Counted from the stretch's first letter, positions 19,989 through 31,125 are shown. The stretch: 57,402 nucleotides of DNA from Frankia sp. AgB32 (GCF_023243045.1 NZ_JALKFX010000036.1:1-57402), one strand, 5' to 3'. Translations and numbers: made by a program. The notes: generated by a model not told the origin, from the letters alone.

Positions 19989-21007
19989 CAGTCGGCACCC
20001 AAGAGTTCACCCACATATTTGGCGACGGCCCGGACGGCCGCCATCGTCCACGGATAGTCCATCCGCATCGGCCCCACGACACCCATGCCGCCCAGCGCGA
20101 AGGGCCCGCGGCCGTAGCCGGTGGCCACCACCGCGGTCGACCGCAGAGCATCGACGTCTGTCTCTCGACCGATGCGTACCGTTACAGTACCGGTCTCCCG
20201 GGCCGTCCCGATGAGCTTCATCAGCACGACCTGTTCCTCGAGCGCCTCCAGGATCGAGCGCAGCGAGTCCGCGAAGTCGACCGTGGCGCGGGTCAGGTTG
20301 GCCGTGCCGGCCATCGCGACGCGTTCCTCCTGGCGCTCGACCAGAGCCTCCAGCACCGCTCCGGTCATCGTCGCCACGCACGGTCGCAGCTCGGGGCGCG
20401 TCCGGTCGGACAGCGCGATCACCACGTCCGAGGCCTCCGCCAGCCGCTGCCCGACGAGGTCGCGGTTCAGCGTGGAGCGAAGCTCGCCCGCGATCTCGTC
20501 ATCGACCGGCGTGAGGCTGTCGATGATCCGCTGCTCGACCCGACCGGTGTCCGTAATGATCACCATGAGGAGTCGGCGCGGCCCGAGCGTCACGACCTCG
20601 ATGTGCCGCACACTGCTGCTCGTCAGCGAGGGATACTGCACCACGGCGACCTGGCGGGTCAGCTGGGCGAGCAGTCGGACCGAACGACGGACCACATCGT
20701 CGAGGTCGACCGCGCCCTCCAGGAAGCTCTGGATGGCCCGCCGCTCGGCTCGCGACAGCGGCTTGACCCCGGACAGACGGTCCACGAACAGGCGGTAGCC
20801 CTTGTCGGTCGGGATCCGGCCCGCACTGGTGTGGGGCTGCGTGATGTAGCCCTCTTCCTCCAGCGCGGACATATCGTTACGCACCGTGGCAGGCGAGACA
20901 CCCAGACTGTGACGTTCCGCCAGTGCCTTGGACCCCACCGGCTCGTTGCTCAGGACGAAGTCCTCCACGATCGCTCGAAGAACCTCGAGGCGCCGATCCT
21001 CCAACAC
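19988..21007 (-). CDS. hrcA: Heat-inducible transcription repressor HrcA
   Basis: Repressor that binds CIRCE operators and is released on heat stress. From the GTG at 21007 it is 339 residues: an N-terminal winged helix ([35 protein letters not shown]), the conserved [17 protein letters not shown] segment, a GAF-like middle ([15 protein letters not shown]) and the C-terminal [14 protein letters not shown] block. A GGGGG run about 8 bases upstream acts as ribosome-binding site. It begins a two-gene operon with dnaJ and is preceded by a CIRCE element, so it should regulate itself. Confidence 0.96.
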   Translation of the reverse strand: MLEDRRLEVLRAIVEDFVLSNEPVGSKALAERHSLGVSPATVRNDMSALEEEGYITQPHTSAGRIPTDKGYRLFVDRLSGVKPLSRAERRAIQSFLEGAVDLDDVVRRSVRLLAQLTRQVAVVQYPSLTSSSVRHIEVVTLGPRRLLMVIITDTGRVEQRIIDSLTPVDDEIAGELRSTLNRDLVGQRLAEASDVVIALSDRTRPELRPCVATMTGAVLEALVERQEERVAMAGTANLTRATVDFADSLRSILEALEEQVVLMKLIGTARETGTVTVRIGRETDVDALRSTAVVATGYGRGPFALGGMGVVGPMRMDYPWTMAAVRAVAKYVGELLGAD

Positions 21008-21075
21008 GTGGTCGCACCCCCTTCGGCGGGCGGGACATGGCCGGACCACGGTGCGTGTCCCGGCGGCCACCGGTC

Positions 21076-21106
21076 TGGCACTCGGCCACGGCGAGTGCCA
21101 AGTGTA
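21076..21106 (-). promoter_or_regulatory. CIRCE operator (HrcA site) abutting a TACACT -10 box
   Basis: TGGCACTC (21076-21083), a nine-base spacer and GAGTGCCA (21093-21100) form a perfect 8-bp inverted repeat with the exact CIRCE geometry. On the minus strand TACACT (21101-21106) directly precedes it, so transcription would start inside the operator. It lies 68 bases upstream of the hrcA GTG, as expected for HrcA autorepression of hrcA-dnaJ. Confidence 0.93.
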
Positions 21107-21233
21107 GCCGCCGCTTCCGCTCGAGGCACACGACATCAACCGACCCACAGGTGACCGCCAGGGCGCGGCCGCCTCCATCCACAGAACGCCCGCCCGCCCC
21201 CGCGCGTTCCTACCGTGGCGCAGGGCGCGCCGC

Positions 21234-22469
21234 TCAGGTGGGCAGCAGCGCGCGCACCACCGTGTCGGTAAGCAGCCGGCCCCGCCTGGTCAGGCGAATC
21301 CGACCGTGCTCGAGCCCGCCGGCCTCCACCAGCCCGGAGTCGACCAGGTCGCCCGAGGCGGCCCGGCCGGCGTCGTCGAGCTCGTCGACATCCAGCCCGT
21401 CGGCGAGCCGGACCCGCAGCATCACCCGCTCGACTCTGCGGGTGTCCTCGTCGAGTTCCTCCCGGGCCAGGGCCGGGCTGCGACCCGCGCCCAGCCGGGC
21501 AGCGTACTCGGCGGGATGGCGCACGTTCCACCACCGCACGCCGCCGACGTGACTGTGCGCGCCCGGACCGAAGCCCCACCAGTTGCCACCGCGCCAGTAG
21601 CCGAGGTTGTGCCGGCAGCGCGCGGCGGGCCCCCGCGCCCAGTTGCTGATCTCGTAGTTCGTCAGGCCGGCGGCGCCAAGCAGCTCGTCCGCCAGCAGGT
21701 AGCGGTCGGCCAGCAGGTCGTCGTCAGGCTCGAGCAGCTCGCCGCGACGCACCCGGCGGGACAGCTTGGTCCCCTCCTCGACGGTGAGCGCGTACGCGCT
21801 GACATGATCCGGCCCGAGCGCCACGGCAGCCCGCAGGCTGGCCTCCCAGTCGGCCTCCGACTCCCCGGGCGCACCGTAGATGAGGTCGAGGCTGACCTGG
21901 TCGAACCCGGCCTTGCGCGCCCAGCGCATCACCTCCGACACCCGACCTGGGGTATGCCGCCGATCCAGCGCCGCCAGCACATGCGGCCGGTCGCTCTGCA
22001 TGCCGAAGGAGATCCGGGTGAACCCGGCGGCCCGGAGCTGCTCGAGCTGGGCGGGGTCGACCGATTCCGGGTTCGCCTCAGTGGTCACCTCGGCATCGGC
22101 CGCCAGCCCGAACTCGGCCGCGAGCGTGCGCAGGAGCCGGGCGAGATCGTTCGCCGGCAACAGGGTCGGCGTGCCGCCGCCCACGAAGACGGTGGACAGG
22201 GGCGGGGTGCCGTCCGCGAGCACCCGGCGCGCGAGCCGGATCTCCTGGACGGCGATGTCGACGAAGGTCGTCAGGCCCACCGAGGAGATCAGGGCGCCAC
22301 CGAGATCGGCCGCCGTGTAGGTGTTGAAATCACAGTAGCCGCAGCGCGCCGCACAGTACGGGACGTGCACGTACGCCCCGAACGGTCGAGCCGCCAGCTC
22401 GGCCAGCGAGGCCGCGGGCAGCGCTCCGTCGTCGGGCGGAGGTGCCCCGTCGGGAGGCATTTGTGGCAT
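21234..22469 (-). CDS. hemW: Heme chaperone HemW (radical SAM, HemN-like)
   Basis: Radical-SAM protein of the HemW type, thought to insert heme into target proteins; often misannotated as oxygen-independent coproporphyrinogen oxidase. It is 411 residues from the ATG at 22469. The [4Fe-4S] motif is C39-x3-C43-x2-C46 ([13 protein letters not shown]), followed by [32 protein letters not shown] and the C-terminal HemN domain. It lies upstream of hrcA on the same strand but is separated by the CIRCE promoter. Confidence 0.92.
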   Translation of the reverse strand: MPQMPPDGAPPPDDGALPAASLAELAARPFGAYVHVPYCAARCGYCDFNTYTAADLGGALISSVGLTTFVDIAVQEIRLARRVLADGTPPLSTVFVGGGTPTLLPANDLARLLRTLAAEFGLAADAEVTTEANPESVDPAQLEQLRAAGFTRISFGMQSDRPHVLAALDRRHTPGRVSEVMRWARKAGFDQVSLDLIYGAPGESEADWEASLRAAVALGPDHVSAYALTVEEGTKLSRRVRRGELLEPDDDLLADRYLLADELLGAAGLTNYEISNWARGPAARCRHNLGYWRGGNWWGFGPGAHSHVGGVRWWNVRHPAEYAARLGAGRSPALAREELDEDTRRVERVMLRVRLADGLDVDELDDAGRAASGDLVDSGLVEAGGLEHGRIRLTRRGRLLTDTVVRALLPT

Positions 22470-22494
22470 GCCCCCAGTGTGCCCCCAACCGATG

Positions 22495-22521
22495 GGTTTA
22501 CGGCAACGCAATGTTTGTCAA
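22495..22521 (-). promoter_or_regulatory. Candidate hemW promoter
   Basis: On the minus strand a perfect TTGACA (22516-22521) is followed after 15 bases by TAAACC (22495-22500), about 26 bases before the hemW ATG. The spacer is shorter than ideal and the -10 is imperfect, so only the -35 is convincing. Confidence 0.35.
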
Positions 22522-22590
22522 GCGCACGAGCGAGCCGGATCTGGCCACGTCAGGACCACGTGCGGATAACCCCGAACGCGCACCCTTGGG

Positions 22591-22854
22591 GTGACCCGGT
22601 TGACCGTGATGTTTTGCCCTCGTTGTGGCAGAGCGGAGGATTATGGGCAAGTCATCGTGGAACGGTCGACCCCGGTACGAAAAGATCCGTTCATGGACGA
22701 TGACGTCAGGGCCCTTCTGGAGACGATCTCCGAACTGCTCCCGCCCCGGACCACTGTGTATCGTTCCAGCGCCGCCACGTCCGCCGAGGGCTGTCCACTC
22801 GTCGAACCGGTCACCGAGCCGATCCCGCTGCCCGTGGCGCTGCCAGCGAGCTGA
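22591..22854 (+). CDS. Possible small hypothetical protein (up to 87 aa)
   Basis: An open frame in the 466-base gap between hemW and lepA. It includes MFCPRCGRAEDYGQVIVE and, from an internal ATG at 22693, MDDDVRALLETISELLPP and a Pro/Val-rich tail. Third positions are G/C-rich in the second half only. No start has a good ribosome-binding site. A strong hairpin begins 10 bases after the stop, which fits either this gene or lepA on the other strand. I do not recognise a family; it may be a shadow. Confidence 0.3.
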   Translation: MTRLTVMFCPRCGRAEDYGQVIVERSTPVRKDPFMDDDVRALLETISELLPPRTTVYRSSAATSAEGCPLVEPVTEPIPLPVALPAS

Positions 22855-22864
22855 CGGCCCCCGC

Positions 22865-22896
22865 ACCTGGCCGGGCCCGAGCTCCCCCGGCCAGGT
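22865..22896. terminator. Strong hairpin downstream of lepA
   Basis: Perfect 11-bp inverted repeat (ACCTGGCCGGG and CCCGGCCAGGT) with a 10-base loop, about 40 bases beyond the lepA stop on the minus strand and just after a possible small plus-strand gene. Probably a transcription terminator for lepA; no T run. Confidence 0.65.
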
Positions 22897-22935
22897 CGTC
22901 CGGGGCAGTTCGCGTTCGGGTGACCCGAAGGTGCC

Positions 22936-24816
<1,881 letters not shown>

Positions 24817-25142
24817 GGGAGCGGTCCCGTGCCGAGATCAGGGTGCGGCCTTCACCTTCATCGTGCTCGCCTTCATCGTGCCAGGAGCCGGCACGGGTCG
24901 GCTCCTGGCACTGGTCGACGCCGGGTTTGATAATCTGGGTGCCGCCCGGGTGTGCCGCCCCGGGTGGGCCACATTGTCGTCCCGTCGCGCCTCCGGTCGG
25001 TCCCACGGCCCGCGTGGCGTCGGACCAGACGAAGGTGGCAGCCTCGCCAGGCCCGGTACCCCAGGCCGCTGCCCGCGGCCCGCGGCCCCGTGACATGATG
25101 TGTCCGCACCATTCCGACTCGACAACCCAGAGGTTCCTTCGC
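24817..25142. other. lepA-rpsT divergent intergenic region with hairpin and candidate -10
   Basis: The region contains a perfect 11-bp inverted repeat (TGCCAGGAGCC at 24879-24889, GGCTCCTGGCA at 24900-24910; 10-base loop) and, just to its right on the plus strand, a TTTGATAATCT stretch (about 24926-24936), the most TATAAT-like sequence nearby. If used, it would give rpsT a leader of about 200 bases. A near-repeated CCTTCATCGTGC segment lies at 24850-24880. No gene is seen. Confidence 0.45.
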
Positions 25143-25412
25143 GTGGCCAACATCAAGTCGCAGATCAAGCGCAACCTCACCAACGAGAAGCGGCGGCTGC
25201 GCAACAAGGCGGTCAAGTCCGAGCTCAAGACGCATGTCCGCCGGTTCCGCGAGGCGGTCGAAGCGGGCGACGTCGCGCGCGCCAGCGAGACGCTGCAGAT
25301 CGCTTCCCGCAAGCTGGACAAGGCAGTCAGCAAGGGCGTGATCCACTCCAACCAGGCCGCGAACCGCAAGTCGGCCCTGGCTGTCGCGCACGCGAAGCTG
25401 ACCGCCAGCTGA
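25143..25412 (+). CDS. rpsT: 30S ribosomal protein S20
   Basis: Primary 16S rRNA-binding protein of the small subunit. The GTG at 25143 follows GAGG by about 8 bases and opens an 89-residue basic helical protein ([37 protein letters not shown]), a normal length for S20. It is the only plus-strand gene in this stretch of the backbone and is followed by a clear terminator. Confidence 0.97.
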   Translation: MANIKSQIKRNLTNEKRRLRNKAVKSELKTHVRRFREAVEAGDVARASETLQIASRKLDKAVSKGVIHSNQAANRKSALAVAHAKLTAS

Positions 25413-25424
25413 CTCCCGCGGCTT

Positions 25425-25453
25425 AGCCGGGGCCTGATGGGGCTCCGGCTTTT
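25425..25453 (+). terminator. Rho-independent terminator of rpsT
   Basis: AGCCGGGGCC (25425-25434), a six-base loop and GGCTCCGGCT (25441-25450) pair with one G-U, followed by TTT. It begins 12 bases after the rpsT stop. Confidence 0.8.
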
Positions 25454-25574
25454 CTGCGTGCCGTCAGATGGGGCAGTGGGGGCGCTTTCCCGCACCTGGA
25501 CGGTCTCGGGTTTCGAGTGCGGATCCCGCCGGGCCAGCCGGTGCCCGCGGGCCTCGACGCCGCCGCGCCTCACC

Positions 25575-25997
25575 TCACCGTGGGATCCCCGCGTTCGTGC
25601 GGGAGGTCTCGTTCCCAGGGCCGCTTTTCGGCTTGATCAGGCGTTCCAACGCCTCGTGGTAGGCAACTCCCACGGCCACCGCCGCGGGCAGGACCAGCAC
25701 CACCCAGGCGCTCGCCAGATCGCCGAGGGCCACGATGACGGTCAGCAGCGCGGTCACGGTCGTCAGTGACGCCCGCATCCACCCGGCCGGCAGTACCCGC
25801 AACCGGAACCAACCGCCGGGCGGCAGCACCTCCGCCGCCGCGCCGCCGCTCGCCGCACCACCGGCCGCCGCACCACCAGCCGCCGCACCACCAGCCGCTG
25901 GGTCACCGGCCGCTGGGCCACCCGCATCTCCGCCACCCGCCGCCGGGGCCGGGTCCCGGCCCGAGTTCGGGTCCGATGTCGACGGCGGCTGGCTCAT
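25575..25997 (-). CDS. Small membrane protein with Ala/Gly repeat N-terminus
   Basis: A 140-residue protein whose ATG overlaps the holA stop (ATGA), so it is co-translated with holA. Residues 1-55 are disordered and dominated by AAGG-type repeats encoded by 15-bp DNA repeats near 25842-25930. Residues about 76-112 form two closely spaced hydrophobic helices (ASLTTVTALLTVIVALGDL and SAWVVLVLPAAVAVGVAY), followed by a basic cytoplasmic tail. I do not recognise the family; actinobacteria-specific and of unknown role. Confidence 0.72.
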   Translation of the reverse strand: MSQPPSTSDPNSGRDPAPAAGGGDAGGPAAGDPAAGGAAAGGAAAGGAASGGAAAEVLPPGGWFRLRVLPAGWMRASLTTVTALLTVIVALGDLASAWVVLVLPAAVAVGVAYHEALERLIKPKSGPGNETSRTNAGIPR

Positions 25998-26992
25998 CGC
26001 CGCCCCCCGCGATGCTCACGATCCCGCGGAAGTGACCGGGCGGTGGCCACCTCACGCAGGAGCTTCTCCAGCGCATAGCCGGCGTCCACCGACGCGCCCT
26101 TGACGCCGGCATCGGCCGTGGCCGCCGCCCGCAGCGCCAGGCCGAGGCCCGGGTCCGACCAGGCCCGGACCGCGCGTTGGGCCTTCTCGACCTTCCAGTC
26201 CGGCATGCCGAGCGCACGGGCCAGATCCCATTTGCTGCCCGGCCCCGCCGAACCGACCTTGGCGAGATCACGAAGCCCGCCGGCGACCGCGCTGGACACC
26301 AGCACCGCCGCCGTGCCGCCCTCCAGCGCCTGGCGCAACAGGGTCAACGCCTGCGGCAGGTCACCGCCGATGATCGCGTCGGCGACCGCGAACCCGCTGG
26401 CCTCGGCACGCCCACGATGAAATCGGCCCACGGCCGCCTCGTCGAGCATGCCCCCGTCGGTGTCCGCCACCAGCTGGTCGCAGACCGCGGCGAGCTCCCG
26501 GAGGTCCCCGCCCACCGCGTCGAGCAGAACCCGCACCGCGCCATCGCTGATGCGACCGCCGAGCCGGCGGACCTCGGCCACGACGAAGTCGTGCCGGTCA
26601 CGCGCCTTGGTGATCTTCGCGGCGGGAACGACACGGGCCCCCGCGTCCTTCATCGCGTCCGCGAGTTTGCGGTTCTTCACACCGCCGCTGTGCACGAGGA
26701 CGAGTACGACGTCGTCCAGCGGCCGGCCGAGGTAGGACAGCAGCGCGTCCCGCAGTTCCTCCCCGAGATCCTGCACACCCCGCACGATCACGACACGGCC
26801 GCCCCCGAACATGGCGGTCGAGCCCAGATCGACCAGATCCGCGTCGGTGAGTTCGCCCGCCGCCCGGTCGACGATCTCCACCTCGGGATCGTGTCGCCGG
26901 GCGGTCTCGATTACTTCTCGAACGGCGCGCCCGACGAGGAGGTCCTCGTCGCCGGTGACGAGAACGAGGGGGGCAGGCGTGGAGGCAGCCAC
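25994..26992 (-). CDS. holA: DNA polymerase III delta subunit
   Basis: Clamp-loader subunit that opens the sliding clamp. It is 332 residues with the family layout: an N-terminal AAA+-like fold without a working P-loop (PLVLVTGDEDLLVGRAVREV near 8-27; STAMFGGGRVVIVRGVQDL near 58-76), then the collar region (GRISDGAVRVLLDAVGGDLREL and a C-terminal helical bundle). The GTG start lies 12 bases after the comEC stop and has a weak ribosome-binding site, suggesting coupling. Order comEA-comEC-holA is the normal actinobacterial one. Confidence 0.92.
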   Translation of the reverse strand: MAASTPAPLVLVTGDEDLLVGRAVREVIETARRHDPEVEIVDRAAGELTDADLVDLGSTAMFGGGRVVIVRGVQDLGEELRDALLSYLGRPLDDVVLVLVHSGGVKNRKLADAMKDAGARVVPAAKITKARDRHDFVVAEVRRLGGRISDGAVRVLLDAVGGDLRELAAVCDQLVADTDGGMLDEAAVGRFHRGRAEASGFAVADAIIGGDLPQALTLLRQALEGGTAAVLVSSAVAGGLRDLAKVGSAGPGSKWDLARALGMPDWKVEKAQRAVRAWSDPGLGLALRAAATADAGVKGASVDAGYALEKLLREVATARSLPRDREHRGGRR

Positions 26993-27004
26993 CCGAGCAG
27001 CATG

Positions 27005-29560
27005 TCACGATCCGTCCGCCGCCCGTTGGCGCACCACCGTGACGGTGGCCCGTCCCGGCGCCGAAGGACCCGAGCCGGGATCCGCACCCGGCGGTGAGCA
27101 CCCGCCGATCGCCGGACCGGCGGCGTTCGCACCACCCGGCCCGACGACGGCGAGCGCGCCGTCGCGGTCAGTCCGGGCCACGGCCGCGCCGGCCCGCGCG
27201 AGCGCGCGAAGGGTCGACGCGGCCGGGTGGCCGTAGTCGTTCCCGGCTCCGACGCTGATGAGGGCATAGCGGGCGCCGGTCGCGGCGAGGAACCTGGGCT
27301 CCTGGTTGGCCGAGCCGTGATGAGGCACCTTGAGCACGTCGGCGCGCAGCTCGGCCGACACACCGGGCAGCTCCAGCAGCAATCGCTGGGCGACAGCCTC
27401 GACGTCACCGGTGAGCAGGATCCGCACGCCGCCCACCCGCGCGGCGAGCACCAGGCTGTCGTTGTTGGGGTCGCTGTCGGTGCCGTGCAGCGTCGTGCGG
27501 GGGGCGAGCACCGACCAGCAGGATTCGCCAACCCGGCCACCTGATCCCACCTCCGCTGCCCGCAGCGGCACACCCGCCTGCTCGGTCCATCGACGCACCA
27601 GCCGCCACTGCCCGATCGGCTCGCGTAGCGGGCCGATCAGCACCTCCCCTACCGGCATCCGGCCAAGCACGCCGGGCAGGCCGTCCACGTGATCCGCGTG
27701 CAGATGACTCAGGATGATCACCGGTAGTCGCCGCACTCCGAGCTCGTGCAGGCAGCGCTGGAGCAGATGCGGGTCCGGCCCGGCGTCGACCAGAACGCCG
27801 CTGCCCGGTCCCGTCCGCAGCACCAGCGCGTCCCCCTGGCCGACATCACAGGCAACCACCCGCCAGTCGGGTGGCGGCCATCCGATGATCCGGTCGACGA
27901 CGACGCAGCGGGCCATCAGCAGTCCGGCGAGCGCCGCGGCGGCAACCCGTCGTCCCCACCGCCGACGCACCATGGCCACCACCGCCACCGCGACCGCCGC
28001 GGCCGTGACCGCGCCGACCGTCCCGCCCGGCCAGTGCAGGTTCGCTGCCGGTAACGACGCGCCCCGGTGCGCCACCGCGACCAGCCACCAGCAGGGCAGA
28101 CCGGCGACCTGGGCCAGCACGTGGGCCAGCGGCGGCGCGGGCACGGCGGCGGCCAGCGCCAGCACGCCCAGCACCGTCGCGGCCGGGACCGCCGGCGCGG
28201 CGAGGATGTTCGCCGGGATGGCAACCAGGCTCACCCCACCGCCGATCCACGCGATCAACGGCGTGCAGGCGATCTGCGCGGCCGCGGCGACCGCGAGTAC
28301 CTCGGCGACCCGCTCGGGCAGCCGCCGGGCGAGCGCTGTGTGCCAGCCCGGCGCCAGAATGATCATTCCTGCGGTCGCCTGCACGGACAGCGCGAACCCC
28401 ACCGACAGGGCCAGCGTCGGCATGGCCAGCACGAGCAGGGTCACGCTGGCGGCCAGCGCCGGCAGCACTGCCCGCGGCCGCCCAGCGGTGACCGCCGCGA
28501 GCCCGACCAGACCCATCACCCCGGCCCGCAGCACGCTCGGAGACGGTCGGGCCAGGACGACGAAGGCGAGCAACGCGCCCGCGCCCACCGCACCGCGCAA
28601 CCGCAACCCGCGCCGGGCCCACGCCGCCACCAGGACCGCCGCCGCCGTGACGATGGCCACGTTGCCGCCGGAGACTGCGGTCAGATGTGTCATTCCGGCC
28701 CGGCGGAAGTCCGTCCGCAGGTCCGCGTCCAGGTTCGAGAGATCGCCGACGACGAGGGCCGGAAGAAGGCCCCGGCGGGGCTGCGGGAGACCGCCCGCCG
28801 CGGCACGCAGCCCCGTCCGGAGCCGTCCGGCGATCCGCTGCACGGCGCTCGGCCGCCCGACCGGCGCCGGCGCGCCGCTTACCAGCACGACCGCGGCGAC
28901 GGTGGGATCGGACCGGGGCGTGGCGAGCCGGCCTGACACCGCCAGGTGCTGGCTGGGCAGCAGACCGTTCCACCCCGCGCCGCGGCCGAGCAGCACCACC
29001 GGCACGCGGGTCCGCACGGTGACGCCGCGCACGGTGGCGGATTCCAGCCGCGCCGCGACGACGAAGGACGGTTCGGCCCGCGGGCCGGACGAGTCACCCA
29101 CCACCGGCCGCGGATCGTCGGTGAGGACCACCGACATGGTGCCTGCCGCTCCCCCGCGGGCCAGGTCGGCGAGCAGGCCATGGTGGCCGGGACGCGTCGC
29201 CAGGCCGCCCGAGAGAAGACCGGCGGCGAGAAACGCGGCCGAGGTCGCCAGAACAGCGATCACGGCGGGCAGACGGTCGCCGTCCGCCTCAGCCAGCCCG
29301 CCTGGGCCGCCTTCGGCGTCGCTGGGAGCGCTCCGAACCGCTCGACCTCGAGTCCGGACGACGACCCGGGACCAGACCACCAGCAGCGCCGGCACGGCGA
29401 TGGTCACGCCGCCCGCCAGCACCATCGCGGCGCCCGGCATGGTCCAGCTCACCGAGACCGCGGCTCCGGCCCACGCGGCCAGCGCCGGGACGACAAGCCG
29501 GGCATCGACCACAGCCGCGGCCGGTTCGGGACGTTCGGGCAGCGCCAGACCGATTTCCAT
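27005..29560 (-). CDS. comEC: ComEC/Rec2-type DNA-channel membrane protein
   Basis: Polytopic membrane protein that forms the DNA uptake channel in competent bacteria. From the ATG at 29560 it is 851 residues. The N-terminus has hydrophobic segments and a DUF4131-like region, then the Competence domain with many helices (AGMTHLTAVSGGNVAIVTA is the signature), and a C-terminal metallo-beta-lactamase domain (DVGQGDALVLRTG, LSHLHADHVDGLPG, VPHHGS). A GTG at 29575 is an alternative start. It follows comEA by 19 bases. No other competence pilus genes are visible here. Confidence 0.92.
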   Translation of the reverse strand: MEIGLALPERPEPAAAVVDARLVVPALAAWAGAAVSVSWTMPGAAMVLAGGVTIAVPALLVVWSRVVVRTRGRAVRSAPSDAEGGPGGLAEADGDRLPAVIAVLATSAAFLAAGLLSGGLATRPGHHGLLADLARGGAAGTMSVVLTDDPRPVVGDSSGPRAEPSFVVAARLESATVRGVTVRTRVPVVLLGRGAGWNGLLPSQHLAVSGRLATPRSDPTVAAVVLVSGAPAPVGRPSAVQRIAGRLRTGLRAAAGGLPQPRRGLLPALVVGDLSNLDADLRTDFRRAGMTHLTAVSGGNVAIVTAAAVLVAAWARRGLRLRGAVGAGALLAFVVLARPSPSVLRAGVMGLVGLAAVTAGRPRAVLPALAASVTLLVLAMPTLALSVGFALSVQATAGMIILAPGWHTALARRLPERVAEVLAVAAAAQIACTPLIAWIGGGVSLVAIPANILAAPAVPAATVLGVLALAAAVPAPPLAHVLAQVAGLPCWWLVAVAHRGASLPAANLHWPGGTVGAVTAAAVAVAVVAMVRRRWGRRVAAAALAGLLMARCVVVDRIIGWPPPDWRVVACDVGQGDALVLRTGPGSGVLVDAGPDPHLLQRCLHELGVRRLPVIILSHLHADHVDGLPGVLGRMPVGEVLIGPLREPIGQWRLVRRWTEQAGVPLRAAEVGSGGRVGESCWSVLAPRTTLHGTDSDPNNDSLVLAARVGGVRILLTGDVEAVAQRLLLELPGVSAELRADVLKVPHHGSANQEPRFLAATGARYALISVGAGNDYGHPAASTLRALARAGAAVARTDRDGALAVVGPGGANAAGPAIGGCSPPGADPGSGPSAPGRATVTVVRQRAADGS

Positions 29561-29579
29561 GCCGACGGCGACCACGGGA

Positions 29580-30944
29580 TCAGACCCGGACCAGCGGCAG
29601 AAGATCCGCGAGACGCCTGTCGCCCACTCCCGTGACCTCGCCGAGCTGGTCGGGAGACCGGAACGGCCCGTGGGCCGCACGCCACTCGACGATCCGCTGT
29701 GCCAGCACCGGGCCGACGCCGGGCAGGCCGTCGAGCTGCTCGACACTGGCGTTGTTGAGGTCGACAGGATCGCCCGTGGTGCCGCCCGGGCCCGCGCCAC
29801 CAGTGCCGCCCAACGCGGACCCGGCCGTACCTCCCCCGGCAGGCGGCCCGGCCGCGGGCGCGGGCGGCCCGGGCTGGCCGTCGACGAGAATCTGCTCGCC
29901 GTCGACCAGCACCCGGGCGAGGGGGATCCCGGTGGTGTCCGTGCCAGGCAGGGCCCCCCCGACACGGTCGATTGCGTCGATCACCCGCGAGCCGGCCGCC
30001 AGCCGCACCACGCCGGGATGGCTCACCCGCCCGGCGACGTCGACCACCACCTCGCCGACACCGGTTGACCTGGCCGCAGCCGTGGCCTCGGCCGGATCAC
30101 CGCGAAACGGGGTGGCAGCGCCGCCACGCGCGGCCGGCTCGCCCGAGACCGCGACCGGCGTGGCGGCGACCGCGGACGCGGTGGCCGGCGCGCTCACGGC
30201 AACCGGACGGTGTTGCCAGGCAAGCCACGTCGCCGTGACGGCGGCGACGAGCGCCACCATCGCGAGGACCAGTGTGGCGCTCGCGGCGGGCGTCACCACC
30301 GCTCCCCGCAGACCGGCCGGCAGCCAATCGGCCAGCCGTTGCCGGACCAGGCGCCAACGGCCCACGGTCAATCGGTCGACGTCCGCGCCCCGGCGCCCGA
30401 CGACCGGGGAGAGGGAGCCGCCTGCGCGTCCGGCCGCACCCGCGACCGCCCGCGGCGCGGCGCGCTCCGTCGATCGGGATGCGAGGTCGAGACGGTGCTC
30501 CGTGTGGCGAAGGGCATCAATGTCGGCGTTGGTGGGGATGGCGCCGAGAGCGGTGCGCGCGGCGTCGGTGCGCGGGACACGGGCATGGAGCACGTCGTGG
30601 GCACTGCTGGCGGCCTGCTGCTCGGCATCGCTGGCGTCGTCCCCCGCGGGCTGGAGAAACGTCCTGTCGTCCGCCCGCGGATCGTCATCGGCCGCGAAGA
30701 AGCCCTCCTGCACGCGCGGTCGCGTGTCCGTCGGGGCCGCGGGTACGCCGTCCTGGCCGCGGGAGGCGGCGATGTCCGCCGGCGGGCCGGAGCGGAGCTG
30801 GGTGATCGGGCTCGCGTCCCTCGACCGGCGCGGCGCGGAGAACACGACGATCGGAGGTGCGGCAGCGGCGGGAAGGGGTGGGAGCGGATCGGGTGGACGC
30901 CGCAGCGGATCGGGGCACCCGGGTCCAGGGGTGGTTGTGACCAT
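29580..30944 (-). CDS. comEA: ComEA-type DNA-binding protein with long N-terminal extension
   Basis: Envelope DNA-binding protein of the competence family. It is 454 residues. The first 220 or so are disordered and cytoplasmic (Pro/Ala/Arg-rich), then one transmembrane helix (about 224-246, TLVLAMVALVAAVTATWLAW), an SLBB domain (VVVDVAGRVSHPGVVRLAAG, IDAIDRVGGALPGTDTTGI), a Gly/Pro linker and a C-terminal helix-hairpin-helix pair (VDLNNASVEQLDGLPGVGP, PDQLGEVTGVGDRRL). ComEA proteins are usually much shorter, so the cytoplasmic extension is unusual. The start ATG has no clear ribosome-binding site; a later start is possible. Confidence 0.9.
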   Translation of the reverse strand: MVTTTPGPGCPDPLRRPPDPLPPLPAAAAPPIVVFSAPRRSRDASPITQLRSGPPADIAASRGQDGVPAAPTDTRPRVQEGFFAADDDPRADDRTFLQPAGDDASDAEQQAASSAHDVLHARVPRTDAARTALGAIPTNADIDALRHTEHRLDLASRSTERAAPRAVAGAAGRAGGSLSPVVGRRGADVDRLTVGRWRLVRQRLADWLPAGLRGAVVTPAASATLVLAMVALVAAVTATWLAWQHRPVAVSAPATASAVAATPVAVSGEPAARGGAATPFRGDPAEATAAARSTGVGEVVVDVAGRVSHPGVVRLAAGSRVIDAIDRVGGALPGTDTTGIPLARVLVDGEQILVDGQPGPPAPAAGPPAGGGTAGSALGGTGGAGPGGTTGDPVDLNNASVEQLDGLPGVGPVLAQRIVEWRAAHGPFRSPDQLGEVTGVGDRRLADLLPLVRV

Positions 30945-30994
30945 GGGGTGGACCGTAGAAGGGACGTCGCCTCAGTGGCAGGGCCCGCGCTCGC

Positions 30995-31023
30995 CCTGTG
31001 GACGCAGCGGAGATATCCACAGG
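30995..31023. repeat. Inverted repeat in the comEA-yceI intergenic region
   Basis: CCTGTGGA (30995-31002) and TCCACAGG (31016-31023) are perfect 8-bp inverted arms separated by 13 bases. The right arm with its flank (ATATCCACA) is one base off a DnaA box. It lies 50-80 bases upstream of comEA; possible operator or replication-protein site. Confidence 0.45.
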
Positions 31024-31125
31024 ACAGGAGTCGAGGCCCGACCGAACCCGGTCGGCCCGGTACGGTCACGCCAGACAGTCGAGGGCGACGGAATACCCGT
31101 CGGAGCACCGCGTTGGATGACAGAA

